Translations under genes and position numbers: made by a program | Origin: Cernens ardua | Lineage (GTDB): Bacteria; Pseudomonadota; Gammaproteobacteria; Pseudomonadales; Halomonadaceae | Assembly: GCF_051251085.1 (NCBI RefSeq) | Contig: NZ_JBPCZH010000004.1 | Span: 186,001-250,000 of the forward strand | DNA length: 64,000 nucleotides | Direction: 5' to 3' | The notes under the pieces: generated by a model | What the model was told of the DNA's origin: nothing | Databases searched by the model: none | What the model saw: only the letters and a program-made list of their open reading frames with translations | Shown: positions 27,927 through 36,304 of the stretch, in pieces | How positions within the stretch are numbered: position 1 is the stretch's first letter | Layout of the letters: every line of letters begins with the position of its first letter

Positions 27927-29992
27927 TGGACGCAGATATCAAGCAACGGGTAGCCAAACTCAATCCGCGCCAGCAGGAAGCCGTTCGCTACATCGATGGC
28001 CCTTGTTTGGTACTGGCCGGCGCGGGTTCGGGTAAGACAAGCGTTATTACCACCAAAATTGCCTATCTGATTCGCGAATGCGGCATGAGCGCGCGCCGTA
28101 TTGCTGCCGTAACGTTTACCAACAAGGCGGCACGCGAAATGAAAGAGCGTGTCAGTAGCATGTTACCGGGGCGTTCCGGCTATGGGCTGACGGTGTCCAC
28201 CTTCCATACTCTGGGGCTGAATATTATTCGTGCCGAGTTGAAACGGCTCGGGTATCGCTCAGGTTTTTCACTTTTCGACCCTGAAGATGCCAAGGCACTG
28301 TTGCGTGATCTGATGCACAAGGACGCGCAGGTAGATGCTGATCAGATCAGCCGTGTTCAGAGCATTATTTCCAATTGGAAGAATGATCTTGTCTCGCCCG
28401 GTCAGGCGTTGTCTCATGCGGAAACGGACGATGACGCCTATGCAGCGCACGTCTATGAAGCTTATGTACGCCATTTGAAGGCCTATAATGCTGTTGATTT
28501 CGATGATTTGATCTACCTCCCCGCCAAATTATTCGAAGAGAACGAAGAGGCACTTGCCCATTGGCGCAAGCGTATTCAATACATGCTGGTAGATGAGTAT
28601 CAGGATACCAACTCAAGCCAATACCGCCTTGTCAGATTGCTGATGGGGGAGCGGGAGACCTTTACCGTAGTAGGTGATGATGACCAATCCATCTATGCAT
28701 GGCGAGGCGCGCGTCCAGAGAACCTTGTCCAGTTGGGTGAAGATTTTCCGCGCCTGAAGGTTATCAAGCTTGAGCAAAATTATCGTTCAACCGCGCTCAT
28801 TCTGAATGCGGCCAATACGCTGATTGCCAATAACCCGCACGTATACGAGAAAACCCTGTGGTCCCAAATGGGCGAGGGGGAGAACATCCGTGTTCTGGTA
28901 TGTCGTAATGAAGAGGCGGAGACAGAACGCGTTGCCAGTGAAATACTAACGCGCCGCATTAAACTGAGTGCCAAGTGGCGCGATTTCGCAGTGCTATATC
29001 GCGGCAACTTTCAGGCGCGGTTGCTTGAATTGAAACTTCAGCACTATCAAATTCCCTACAAGCTGTCAGGGGGCACCTCCTTTTTCTCTCGTAACGAGAT
29101 CAAGGATGCCATGGCGTATCTTCGCTTGTTGATCAACCCTGCGGATGACAACGCTTTTCTCCGTATTGTGAATGTCCCGCGAAGGGAAATTGGTCCCAGC
29201 ACTATCGAGAAACTGGCGAATTATGCCAGTGAGCGAGGTGTGAGCCTGTTTGCCGCCAGTAGTGAATTCGGTCTTAATCAGATTCTGAATGAAAAGGCAT
29301 TGAAACGCCTTGAATGGTTTTGTCGTTTTATTGAAGGTGTACGCCGCCGAATGGATCAAGGCAATGCCATCAGCGCCATTCGCAGCATGTTTCAGGAAAT
29401 GGACTATGAAGCATGGCTGCATCAAAACGCCAGTGCGCCTGTTGTGGCTGAAAAGCGTATGCAGAATGTATGGACGCTGGTTGATCAATTGGAAAAATCG
29501 CTCAAGCCTTCCGACGAAGAAGTGGCTCAGAGCGATGACGATATCACGGCAGAAACCGATGATGTAGAAGCCGCGATCTCACGGTTGGTATTGCGCGATA
29601 TACTTGATCAGCAGGCAGAAGAGGACGACACTGATCGAGTGCAGTTACTCACCATGCATGCATCCAAGGGGCTCGAGTATCCCCATGTCTATATCATGGG
29701 CCTGGAAGAAGACCTGTTGCCTCACCGCAACGCTATTGAATCAGGAACGGTAGAAGAGGAGCGCCGCCTTGCCTACGTGGGTATTACACGGGCACGTCGA
29801 ACCTTGACACTGACGCTGGCCAAACAGCGCAAGGCTTTTGGTGAGATGATGGAGTGTACCCCTAGCCGATTTCTGGATGAGCTGCCTGAAGAAATTCTGG
29901 ATTGGGAAGGTCGGGCTGATAAAGAAGATCCCGAGAAAAAATTCGAACGTGGTACTTCTGCCATTGCTGGGCTTCGTTCCTTGCTGAACTAG
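27926..29992 (+). CDS. rep: ATP-dependent DNA helicase Rep
   Basis: Superfamily 1A 3'-5' helicase that moves with replication forks and clears proteins from DNA. Motifs: LAGAGSGKTSVIT, FTNKAAREMKERV, DEYQDTNSSQY, GDDDQSIYAWRGARPENL, TLHASKGLEYP(H)VY and YVGITRARRTL. It aligns with Rep, not UvrD, in STFHTLGLNIIRAE, ISNWKNDL and SGGTSFFSRNEIKD, and lacks the UvrD C-terminal tail. The ATG at 27926 overlaps the trmL stop; a GTG one codon earlier is in frame. 688 residues. Confidence 0.96.
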   Translation: MDADIKQRVAKLNPRQQEAVRYIDGPCLVLAGAGSGKTSVITTKIAYLIRECGMSARRIAAVTFTNKAAREMKERVSSMLPGRSGYGLTVSTFHTLGLNIIRAELKRLGYRSGFSLFDPEDAKALLRDLMHKDAQVDADQISRVQSIISNWKNDLVSPGQALSHAETDDDAYAAHVYEAYVRHLKAYNAVDFDDLIYLPAKLFEENEEALAHWRKRIQYMLVDEYQDTNSSQYRLVRLLMGERETFTVVGDDDQSIYAWRGARPENLVQLGEDFPRLKVIKLEQNYRSTALILNAANTLIANNPHVYEKTLWSQMGEGENIRVLVCRNEEAETERVASEILTRRIKLSAKWRDFAVLYRGNFQARLLELKLQHYQIPYKLSGGTSFFSRNEIKDAMAYLRLLINPADDNAFLRIVNVPRREIGPSTIEKLANYASERGVSLFAASSEFGLNQILNEKALKRLEWFCRFIEGVRRRMDQGNAISAIRSMFQEMDYEAWLHQNASAPVVAEKRMQNVWTLVDQLEKSLKPSDEEVAQSDDDITAETDDVEAAISRLVLRDILDQQAEEDDTDRVQLLTMHASKGLEYPHVYIMGLEEDLLPHRNAIESGTVEEERRLAYVGITRARRTLTLTLAKQRKAFGEMMECTPSRFLDELPEEILDWEGRADKEDPEKKFERGTSAIAGLRSLLN

Positions 29993-30011
29993 GCGAATGA
30001 TTGCTGTTAAG

Positions 30012-30058
30012 TTATCCACATCTGGTTGAGCACTCGATCACTCACCGGGTGTGGATAA
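30012..30058. repeat. inverted pair of DnaA-box-like nonamers after rep
   Basis: TTATCCACA, the consensus DnaA box, is at 30012-30020 and its exact reverse complement TGTGGATAA is at 30050-30058, separated by 29 bases. The pair could bind DnaA, or form a hairpin behind rep, though no T run follows. No origin-like AT-rich repeats surround it. Confidence 0.55.
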
Positions 30059-30154
30059 AATATTGCGTTTCAGTTTTACAGAGGCTGGACACGCGCGCCG
30101 GTAACACGTAGGATACGGCGCAGTTTCTCGCTGTGCGGGAAATTCCTTTCTTAA

Positions 30155-30231
30155 GCGCCTGTAGCTCAGCTGGATAGAGTACTGCCCTCCGAAGGCAGGG
30201 GTCATGGGTTCGAATCCCGTCAGGCGCGCCA
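30155..30231 (+). tRNA. tRNA-Arg (anticodon CCG)
   Basis: A 77-base cloverleaf with encoded CCA. The acceptor arm GCGCCTG pairs perfectly with CAGGCGC. D arm GCTC/GAGT, anticodon stem CTGCC/GGCAG around loop CTCCGAA (anticodon CCG, reads CGG), and T arm ATGGG/CCCGT around TTCGAAT. A T run follows soon after. Its 3' end lies just before an integrase remnant, so it was once an integration target. Confidence 0.97.
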
Positions 30232-30341
30232 TCAGCCCTTTTTTGGCATTCCTCTCCAGTCATCAAAACCCAGTAAAATCAAGGCGTACAGCCCGATTCT
30301 CATCTTATGCCTGCCTGAATAAGCCCCTCCAGTCGCCGGTC

Positions 30342-30397
30342 AAATAGGTATACTAATAGGTATATTTTCCTGTTGGATCTTGTCGGTATACCTATTT
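30342..30397. repeat. 12-base repeats before the integrase remnant
   Basis: AAATAGGTATAC (30342-30353) is followed directly by a near copy TAATAGGTATAT (30354-30365) and then by an exact inverted copy GTATACCTATTT (30386-30397) touching the integrase ATG. They look like arm-type integrase binding sites or an operator of the former element. Confidence 0.65.
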
Positions 30398-30517
30398 ATG
30401 GCTCTAACCGCCCTCGTTGTGAAGCTCGCGAAGCCTTTTGAAAAGACATTGACCATGACTGATGGCAATGGGCTCCAGCTGGTTGTTTTTACCAGTGGTC
30501 ACAAGGGATGGCGATGA
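30398..30517 (+). pseudogene. tyrosine integrase remnant (N-terminal arm-binding domain only)
   Basis: A 39-codon frame starting MALTALVVKLAKPFEKTLTM and continuing TDGNGLQLVVF..GHKGWR before a TGA. This matches the start of the DUF4102/arm-DNA-binding domain of P4-type integrases (M-L-TD..I..L.P..K...L.DG.GL.L.V...G.K.WR). The rest, including the catalytic R-H-R-Y domain, is absent. It lies 166 bases after the tRNA-Arg in the same orientation, the normal place for such an integrase, so it marks a decayed integrative element. Confidence 0.8.
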
Positions 30518-30662
30518 CATTATCCAGAGCACTTAACTTAATGCATACTGAGTATCGATGCCTCAATATTTTTATTATTGCTGCAGTGTCATCCAGCTTT
30601 AGCTTTATATTAATTGACTCTGCTAAAAGGTTGTTCGGAATGGTGAATTAGCCTCTGGGTGC

Positions 30663-30682
30663 ATACAATATCTGTATTGTAT
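30663..30682. promoter_or_regulatory. palindromic operator-like site before the 30702 gene
   Basis: ATACAATA-TCTG-TATTGTAT is a perfect 8-4-8 inverted repeat ending 19 bases before the GTG start of the next gene. It resembles a dimeric repressor operator overlapping a promoter, but no local regulator gene is present. Confidence 0.5.
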
Positions 30683-30701
30683 ATCTCTCTTAAAGGTTGA
30701 T

Positions 30702-31637
30702 GTGGTCGAGGATAGTGGAATGGAACGTTTTCACTTGGTTTATGACGGGCAAGCGTTAGAAAACCACACAATGGATGTAAGAACTTTATCGCCTGCACTC
30801 TTGGCCTTGGGCGAAATGGTTGATCGTGCCAACAGCATCCTTAATGGAGACCAGGCTAAAATCAGCCTGAATGTACATGCTTCATTTAAAGCCGGCTCCT
30901 TTGGTATTGACCTTGTAACGGCTCAGTCTATATTCGCTCGAGTACATGATTTTCTTTCCAAGTCAGAAGTTGCTGATGCTGCAGTAATTCTAAGTTTGCT
31001 TGGGTTGAGTGCAAAGGATGCATTGAAAGGTGTTATTGCCGTAGTCAAATGGCTTCGCGGCAGACCGGTGAAAAAAATCACGCCTATAAAAGATGGTATT
31101 GTTCGTATCTATGTTGATGAAGAACATATCGATACAGAAGAAAGAGTTATACAGTTACTCCGTGATTACAAGCTAAGGAAAGCACTTGAGGGTATCGTAG
31201 CGCCACTGGAAAAAGAGGGGATTGAATCTGTTTCAGTCATGCCTCAGAAAGGAGACAGCCCGGCTTTTATCATTGAAAGGGATTCGGCAGTATACTTTCG
31301 TGCCCCGCCCTCACAGGACGAAGTTCTTGACGAAGATGTTTATGAATCAATATTGCAAATCGTCAACATATCTTTTCAGGAGGGCAATAAATGGCGCTTT
31401 TCGGAAGGTGTGGGAGGAAACGCCTTCTATGCTGACGTGACTGACGAAAAATTCCTGGAGCGTGTACGGCTTAATCAGGAAAACTTTGCGAAAGAAGATC
31501 TCATCAAAGCAAAGATCAAAAGGACACAAAAAATGACCTTGTCCGGTCTGCGTGCCGACTATGAAATAGTGGAGGTATTAAATCATAGGTCAGCATCCCC
31601 GAAGGTCCAGCTTGGGTTGGATTTCGATAATGATTAG
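30702..31637 (+). CDS. unrecognised protein in tRNA-Arg island remnant
   Basis: A 311-residue protein I cannot assign. The N-terminus (ERFHLVYDGQALENHTMDVRTLSPALLALGEMVDRAN) is followed by a strand ending FKAGSFGIDLV, then a hydrophobic Leu/Ala-rich stretch (about residues 95-120, ADAAVILSLLGLSAKDALKG) that is too polar to be a sure membrane helix. The C-terminal half is rich in Glu, Lys and Asp with no nuclease or ATPase motif visible. Start: GTG 30702 with AAAGG, or ATG 30720 with GAGGA. It is A+T-richer than its neighbours and sits between an integrase stump and a terminator, so it is probably surviving cargo. Confidence 0.8.
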   Translation: MVEDSGMERFHLVYDGQALENHTMDVRTLSPALLALGEMVDRANSILNGDQAKISLNVHASFKAGSFGIDLVTAQSIFARVHDFLSKSEVADAAVILSLLGLSAKDALKGVIAVVKWLRGRPVKKITPIKDGIVRIYVDEEHIDTEERVIQLLRDYKLRKALEGIVAPLEKEGIESVSVMPQKGDSPAFIIERDSAVYFRAPPSQDEVLDEDVYESILQIVNISFQEGNKWRFSEGVGGNAFYADVTDEKFLERVRLNQENFAKEDLIKAKIKRTQKMTLSGLRADYEIVEVLNHRSASPKVQLGLDFDND

Positions 31638-31682
31638 ATCGGATTACATTATTCAACCAATAAATAGCATGGTTATTTTCAT

Positions 31683-31715
31683 TACCCCCTCCATTCAAGA
31701 CGGAGGGGTATTTTG
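31683..31715 (+). terminator. terminator after the 30702 gene
   Basis: TACCCCCTCC and GGAGGGGTA form a stem with one bulge around ATTCAAGAC, followed by TTTTG and further T-rich sequence. Confidence 0.75.
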
Positions 31716-31763
31716 TTATTTCTTATAAGCCAACCCGACCATGGTCAAGCTGGTCTATTGGTT

Positions 31764-32690
31764 TTAAAGGCTCTTCGCATCCAACGTATCACATTGATCA
31801 ATATCACCCGATTTGAATCCACGCTGGAACCAAGTCACGCGCTGTTCTGACGTACCGTGTGTGAAAGAATCCGGAACGACTCGGCCTTGTGCCTGTTGTT
31901 CAAGACGATCATCGCCGATAGCGCTTGCGGTTTTCAGTGCCGAGTCAACATCGCCTTCTTCCAGCCAGTGGTGACGGGATTGTGCATGATTAGCCCAAAC
32001 ACCGGCGAAACAGTCGGCCTGAAGTTCCTGACGCACCGAGAGGCCATTTGCCCCTTTCATGGGATGCCCTTCCTGTGCCAATTGCTGAATCTTTGCAGTG
32101 ATTCCCAACTCTTGCTGTACATGATGGCCCACTTCATGGGCGATTACGTAGGCACGCGCGAAATCATTATTGGATGAAAACTGCTGCTGCATTTCCTTGA
32201 AGAAAGAAAGGTCAAGGTAAACCTTCTGATCCATCGGACAATAGAACGGCCCGGTAGCGGATGTAGCGAAACCACAGCCGGAATTCACGCTCGATGTATA
32301 AAGCACGAGTTTGGGATCAGTATAGTGTTTGCCTCGTTCGGAGAATATCTGGCTCCATGTATCTTCTGTATCCCCCAGAATTGACTTAACAAATGCCACT
32401 TGTTCCTGATTACCCGCATTGTCACTGGAGGTTTGCGCTGTCGCTGTATGCTGTGTGCTCTGTTGAGGAGCAGGCGCACTGGTAGAAGAGGTATTACCGC
32501 CCCCAACCTGATTCAGTACCTGATTAAGAATTTGCATGGGGCTTTCACCCATTAACCACCCGACCAGTGCGATGATGGCGATGCCTCCGATGCTGGCTCC
32601 GCCTTTGCCAAAGGGTATACCAATCCGTCCGTTACTTGAGCCGCGTTCATCCTCAACATTATTACTCTGGCGTGCTTTGTTCCATTTCAT
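31764..32690 (-). CDS. ypfJ: YpfJ-type zinc metallopeptidase
   Basis: Putative neutral zinc metallopeptidase, 308 residues. A single N-terminal membrane helix (IGGIAIIALVGWLMG, about residues 34-50) anchors it, followed by a Ser/Thr/Gln-rich linker and a globular domain with the zinc motif HEVGHHVQ and a downstream ELQADCFAGVW glutamate, both typical of the family. Further family marks are YCPMDQKVYLDLSFF and the C-terminal HGTSEQRVTWFQRGF. Its substrates are not known. A GGAACGCC stretch precedes the ATG. It faces the 30702 gene across a terminator. Confidence 0.92.
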   Translation of the reverse strand: MKWNKARQSNNVEDERGSSNGRIGIPFGKGGASIGGIAIIALVGWLMGESPMQILNQVLNQVGGGNTSSTSAPAPQQSTQHTATAQTSSDNAGNQEQVAFVKSILGDTEDTWSQIFSERGKHYTDPKLVLYTSSVNSGCGFATSATGPFYCPMDQKVYLDLSFFKEMQQQFSSNNDFARAYVIAHEVGHHVQQELGITAKIQQLAQEGHPMKGANGLSVRQELQADCFAGVWANHAQSRHHWLEEGDVDSALKTASAIGDDRLEQQAQGRVVPDSFTHGTSEQRVTWFQRGFKSGDIDQCDTLDAKSL

Positions 32691-33079
32691 GTATGGCGTT
32701 CCTTATGCCCTGTTCCCTTCAGGCGTTATGATCTTCGTTATGGGTATGAGTTTAGCAAAAAAGGGAAGGGAAGGCTGGTTTTGGTTGAGTTCTGAAGGGC
32801 GAAAGGAAGAAAGAGTTATTCGGCACTAAAATTTTTTACCTTTTCCATGAACTTTTTACCACACCCTCAGTCAGAGTAAGTAATTGTTCCCTACAATGAT
32901 CCCTTGGTACCCGGCCCCCTTGCCGGGTTTTTTTTGGCCTGTTATTCGCCTCTATTAATATTCATTTCCTTTTGGTCTTCCCTTTCCATGGTATTCCTCT
33001 AGTCAAACTCTGATTACTCATATCTAATTAATGACCTGTGCTTGTTTTCTAAAACACAATCCTTGAGCAGGCTAATTTG
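32691..33079. other. intergenic region with orphan terminator
   Basis: About 390 bases between divergent genes. A strong plus-strand terminator at 32910-32936 has no plus-strand protein gene before it; the stretch between it and the ypfJ start contains several GGA triplets and could encode a small RNA. No certain promoter is visible. Confidence 0.4.
32910..32936 (+). terminator. orphan rho-independent terminator
   Basis: CCCGGC (32910-32915) pairs with GCCGGG (32922-32927) around CCCCTT, followed by eight T residues. No plus-strand gene ends before it. Confidence 0.75.
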
Positions 33080-33847
33080 ATGACTTCCAAAGACGTACGG
33101 GAACCCAGTGTTATTTCCTCTGAGCAGGCTCTCACTATTGCTGGTGAGCTATTGGACACTCATTATCCGGAGGCCTCTTTCGCCTATGCGGCAGGCTCCA
33201 TCATGCGTGAGGAAGGCACACACCTATCGGATATTGATTTCGTTGTGGTTTTCGACCATCTGGAAGCGGCCTGCCGGGAATCGCTGGTGTACAAGGGAGT
33301 CCCCGTGGAGGTCTTCAACCATGATCCGGAAACGCTCGGTTGGTTCATCAATGATGACGTTGAAAGAGGGCAGCCGGGTTTACTCAGTATGGTGGCTGAA
33401 GGCGTGATTATTGGTCATCAGAATCCTCTGGCAGAACAGCTTCAGCGGGAGGCAAAAAAACGTTTGGAGCAAGGGCCGCCACCCTTGTCTACAGCCGCGT
33501 TGAATGCACTCCGCTATGAAATCACGGATGCTCTGGATGATTTGAAGGGAGACCGCCCTCCCGTTGAAACACTGGCAATAGGTGCTGTGCTTTATCCCAA
33601 GCTGGCTGAACTTGCACTTCGTGGTCGTCATCGGTGGAATGGTGCCACTAAATGGCTACCCAGATTATTATCCAAAGTGGATGCCAAGTTAGCGGTTGAA
33701 TTCGATACCGCATTCCGGACGCTTTTTACCTCCGGGGAGGTTGGGCCGGTTGTGGCGCTTGTTGAAGAGGAGCTGGCTCGGCAAGGCGGGCGATACTTTG
33801 ACGGAGATCGCCGCCTAGCACCGGCATCCTGGCGTATTGCTCGATAA
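33080..33847 (+). CDS. orphan nucleotidyltransferase-domain protein
   Basis: A 255-residue protein with an N-terminal polymerase-beta-type nucleotidyltransferase core: AAGSIMREEGTHLSDIDFVVVF provides the GS and DxD metal site, and PVEVF a likely third acidic residue. The C-terminal part is helical. The layout is like aminoglycoside nucleotidyltransferases and other small-molecule or protein modifiers; the substrate cannot be inferred. No HEPN partner gene, which would mark an MNT toxin-antitoxin pair, is adjacent. The ATG at 33080 follows a TTG in the same frame. The neighbour on the other strand is an ATPase gene. Confidence 0.75.
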   Translation: MTSKDVREPSVISSEQALTIAGELLDTHYPEASFAYAAGSIMREEGTHLSDIDFVVVFDHLEAACRESLVYKGVPVEVFNHDPETLGWFINDDVERGQPGLLSMVAEGVIIGHQNPLAEQLQREAKKRLEQGPPPLSTAALNALRYEITDALDDLKGDRPPVETLAIGAVLYPKLAELALRGRHRWNGATKWLPRLLSKVDAKLAVEFDTAFRTLFTSGEVGPVVALVEEELARQGGRYFDGDRRLAPASWRIAR

Positions 33848-33961
33848 ACCTGGCGATTTGTGAGCTACACAGAATAGGAAATATTTGAGTATAAGGAGCA
33901 ATGAGGGTTAGACGTTTAAAGGGTATTGAGAGGCAAACAAGCGCTCGTTATACACTCGTTC

Positions 33962-35158
33962 TTATCCCTCATTGGGCCAGTGCCACGCGGGTGTATTCAG
34001 TATCCCCTGATTTCTGACAAGGGTTTGTCCGTTTTCCTTGTAAAGCTCGATAATATCGCACTGCTGAGCTTCCTTCAGCGTTTCTACCAATGATTCTGCA
34101 TGAGAGATCACCCATACCTGACTATGTTCTGATGCCTTCACAATCAAACGGGCCAGTGCGGGGAGTAGGTCCGGGTGGAGGCTGGTTTCCGGCTCATTTA
34201 ATACCATCAGGGCAGGCGGCCTTGGTGTCAACAAAGCGGCCACCCATAAAATAAATCTAAGAGTTCCGTCGGACAGCTCTGCACCTGTTAGCGGCCTCAA
34301 CATACCGGGCTGATAAAGATTAAGAGTAAATAAACCGTCTTCAGAACGAGTGATGTCAATGTAACTCCCCGGAAAGGCATCATCGATTGCTTCATTCAGG
34401 CTATTGTGGTCGCCAATTTCGATAATGGTTTGAAGCGCTGCGGCCAGATCGCGTCCATCGGCGGAAAGAACAGGTGTACGCGTTCCAATACTGGACTTTC
34501 GTGCAGGTGCATCCTGGTCTGTCCTGAAGTGATCATAGAAGCGCCATTGTCGAATCATGTGTCTTACATGGAAGACTTCGGGTGCCACTTTGGGATCAGA
34601 GAGTTGATCAAACATGCTGGTATAGGGAGGGATATGGGAACTGGCGAGCTGCCACTTCCTGCCATCACGTACTTGAGCAATATATCCAGAACGATCGACC
34701 AGCGCTGTGTTTGGGCGATAGAAAGGCCCTCCGAAAATGATTTCCTTCTTGATTTCCGGGTCCAATTTAAAGGCAGAAGGCGGGACGGGCGTTTGTTGAT
34801 CCTTGCTGTGGGCAGGATACCCCAGGGTAACGGCGTAGCCTAAATCATCACTGGCGAAGCCCAGTTTCAAGCGCTGGGCCTTGCGCTTGCTGGTAGCTTC
34901 AATCGGAACATCGCCGCGTTTCATGGCGGCACTGAGGTTGTTCGGGCCGGCCCAAAACGTGGAAGGGAGTCCGCCCTCCATGGCAAGTGCATTGATAACG
35001 CTACTTTCTCCGCGTGACGTATCCGCTAGCAAACGCAGTGCCTTATAAAGGTTGGATTTACCGCTACCATTCTGACCCACGATGACAGTGAGCGGCCCAA
35101 GGGAGAGTTTTAGATCAAGGAGGGAACGATAATTGGCAATAGCCAGTGTTGTTAACAT
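33962..35158 (-). CDS. RecF/OLD-like AAA ATPase (COG4637-type)
   Basis: A 398-residue ABC-type ATPase of the RecF/AAA_21 group: Walker A VGQNGSGKSN at residues 27-36, signature LSDGTLRF, Walker B ALMVLNEPETSLHPDLLPAL and switch His in VISHAESL. The Walker B Asp is Asn (NEPE), which I recall as usual in this subfamily but is worth checking. There is no TOPRIM nuclease domain as in OLD proteins and no coiled-coil arm of SMC size. Such single ATPases are common, of unknown role, and sometimes belong to defence islands; here no partner nuclease is visible. Confidence 0.8.
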   Translation of the reverse strand: MLTTLAIANYRSLLDLKLSLGPLTVIVGQNGSGKSNLYKALRLLADTSRGESSVINALAMEGGLPSTFWAGPNNLSAAMKRGDVPIEATSKRKAQRLKLGFASDDLGYAVTLGYPAHSKDQQTPVPPSAFKLDPEIKKEIIFGGPFYRPNTALVDRSGYIAQVRDGRKWQLASSHIPPYTSMFDQLSDPKVAPEVFHVRHMIRQWRFYDHFRTDQDAPARKSSIGTRTPVLSADGRDLAAALQTIIEIGDHNSLNEAIDDAFPGSYIDITRSEDGLFTLNLYQPGMLRPLTGAELSDGTLRFILWVAALLTPRPPALMVLNEPETSLHPDLLPALARLIVKASEHSQVWVISHAESLVETLKEAQQCDIIELYKENGQTLVRNQGILNTPAWHWPNEG

Positions 35159-35613
35159 GACAATGCTTCTCTCTATGACAGTTTGTTGTTATTGGAGGAA
35201 AAGGGGGTTCCGAGAAAAGTCCATGCTCCTTTTAACAATAGCAATATTTGGTTTGCAGGCATATTTCCTGGCTTCAAAGGTATCGAATACTAAACTATTT
35301 ATCGTCGAACGCGGCTAATGCGCGATAGAGTTGAATTGGTTGAGCAAAACGGTAGGAAGGTAAAGGGATTGCGAGGGTAGGTGTGTTCAGCGCTGTAGTT
35401 GTGCCCCGTTATCCCTCTCATTTTAATGATGAGAGGCCGTTAACAAATACAAATCAGTTGAATGGATTACCCGTTCGCCCCAAGGGTTATGGCATCCTGC
35501 CTGACTTACGCCTTGTTCTCACTATCAGGAGAAATCAAGGGGCGAAGGGGTACTGTATAGCCTGAATCCGCTTCGGATTAATGGCTGAATAGATAAATGA
35601 TGTTTGAAAATAA
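35159..35613. other. intergenic region
   Basis: 455 bases without a supported gene. Frames of about 60 codons (35133-35318 and 35383-35565, plus strand) show no family resemblance and no good ribosome site. A tiny AATCCG/CGGATT hairpin lies near 35565-35580. Confidence 0.45.
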
Positions 35614-35823
35614 TCACGAAGCCAGTTTCATCTCGCTTTCAGGCAGTTGATCGAAGGCATCCTTTGCCAATTGATCAATGTCGTCAGCGCTGATTTCCAG
35701 CTTGTTCTCGTTTGCAATGAGCGTAATCATTTCCATGGCGGAAGCATAGGGATCCTGACCGTTTTCCTGGGCATCCTCTGCATAGCCTTTGGCAGCATAG
35801 TAAAGCATATCAATAGCAAGCAT
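35614..35823 (-). CDS. small acidic hypothetical protein
   Basis: A 69-residue acidic, soluble protein starting MLAIDMLYYAAKGYAEDAQE, with a helical pattern and the acidic segment ISADDIDQLAKDAFDQLPESE. A GAGGA ribosome site at the right distance from the ATG supports it as real. I recognise no family. The gene stands alone between two long non-coding stretches. Confidence 0.6.
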   Translation of the reverse strand: MLAIDMLYYAAKGYAEDAQENGQDPYASAMEMITLIANENKLEISADDIDQLAKDAFDQLPESEMKLAS

Positions 35824-36304
35824 GTGCGAATCCTCATCTACGTTTACGTGTACTGGTTGAGTACCCTAATTTGGATGATGCGCTTAAGTTGTGACAAATT
35901 TGCTAAAGCATGAATAAGTAATTGTTTCAGTCCGGAAGTCATCAACAGGTAGAAGATGATGACTTTTCCTCAGGTAAATATTCTCTTCAAAATGTTTACC
36001 CTCAATCACAGCCTATCCTTAATTGATCTGTCCTGTCTTGTAAAAAATGAGCTTTTGTCCAGCTGTTTTTTCAGGTGTTCTCCAACAGCTTGATCTTGAA
36101 GGATTCTTTCCGGAAAATTTTTTTGTAATTTTTTATGTCATCAAATAAAACACTGTTTTTTAAAGCAAAAATGGAATTCGTAGTGATGTAAAACAACTTA
36201 ACAAGCAGGTGGGCTATGCTATTATTGTCCTTCGTTATTATCATTAATGATAAAAAACCACACGTACATTATGTATGAGCCAAGATCCCACTAGAGGAAT
36301 TTAA
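35824..36304. other. A+T-rich intergenic region upstream of proP
   Basis: 481 bases with no gene seen. The A+T-rich part from about 36040 to 36180 could act as upstream promoter elements for proP. Confidence 0.5.
36198..36253 (+). promoter_or_regulatory. proP promoter with palindromic operator
   Basis: TTAACA (36198-36203) and TATTAT (36220-36225), 16 bases apart, form a plausible sigma-70 promoter. Directly after the expected start is the perfect 16-base palindrome TTATCATTAATGATAA (36238-36253), well placed for a repressor. The regulator is unknown. Confidence 0.5.

Noticed and set aside
35133..35318. Hydrophobic 61-codon frame
   Set aside because: It begins inside the ATPase gene on the other strand, has no ribosome site and no recognisable family.
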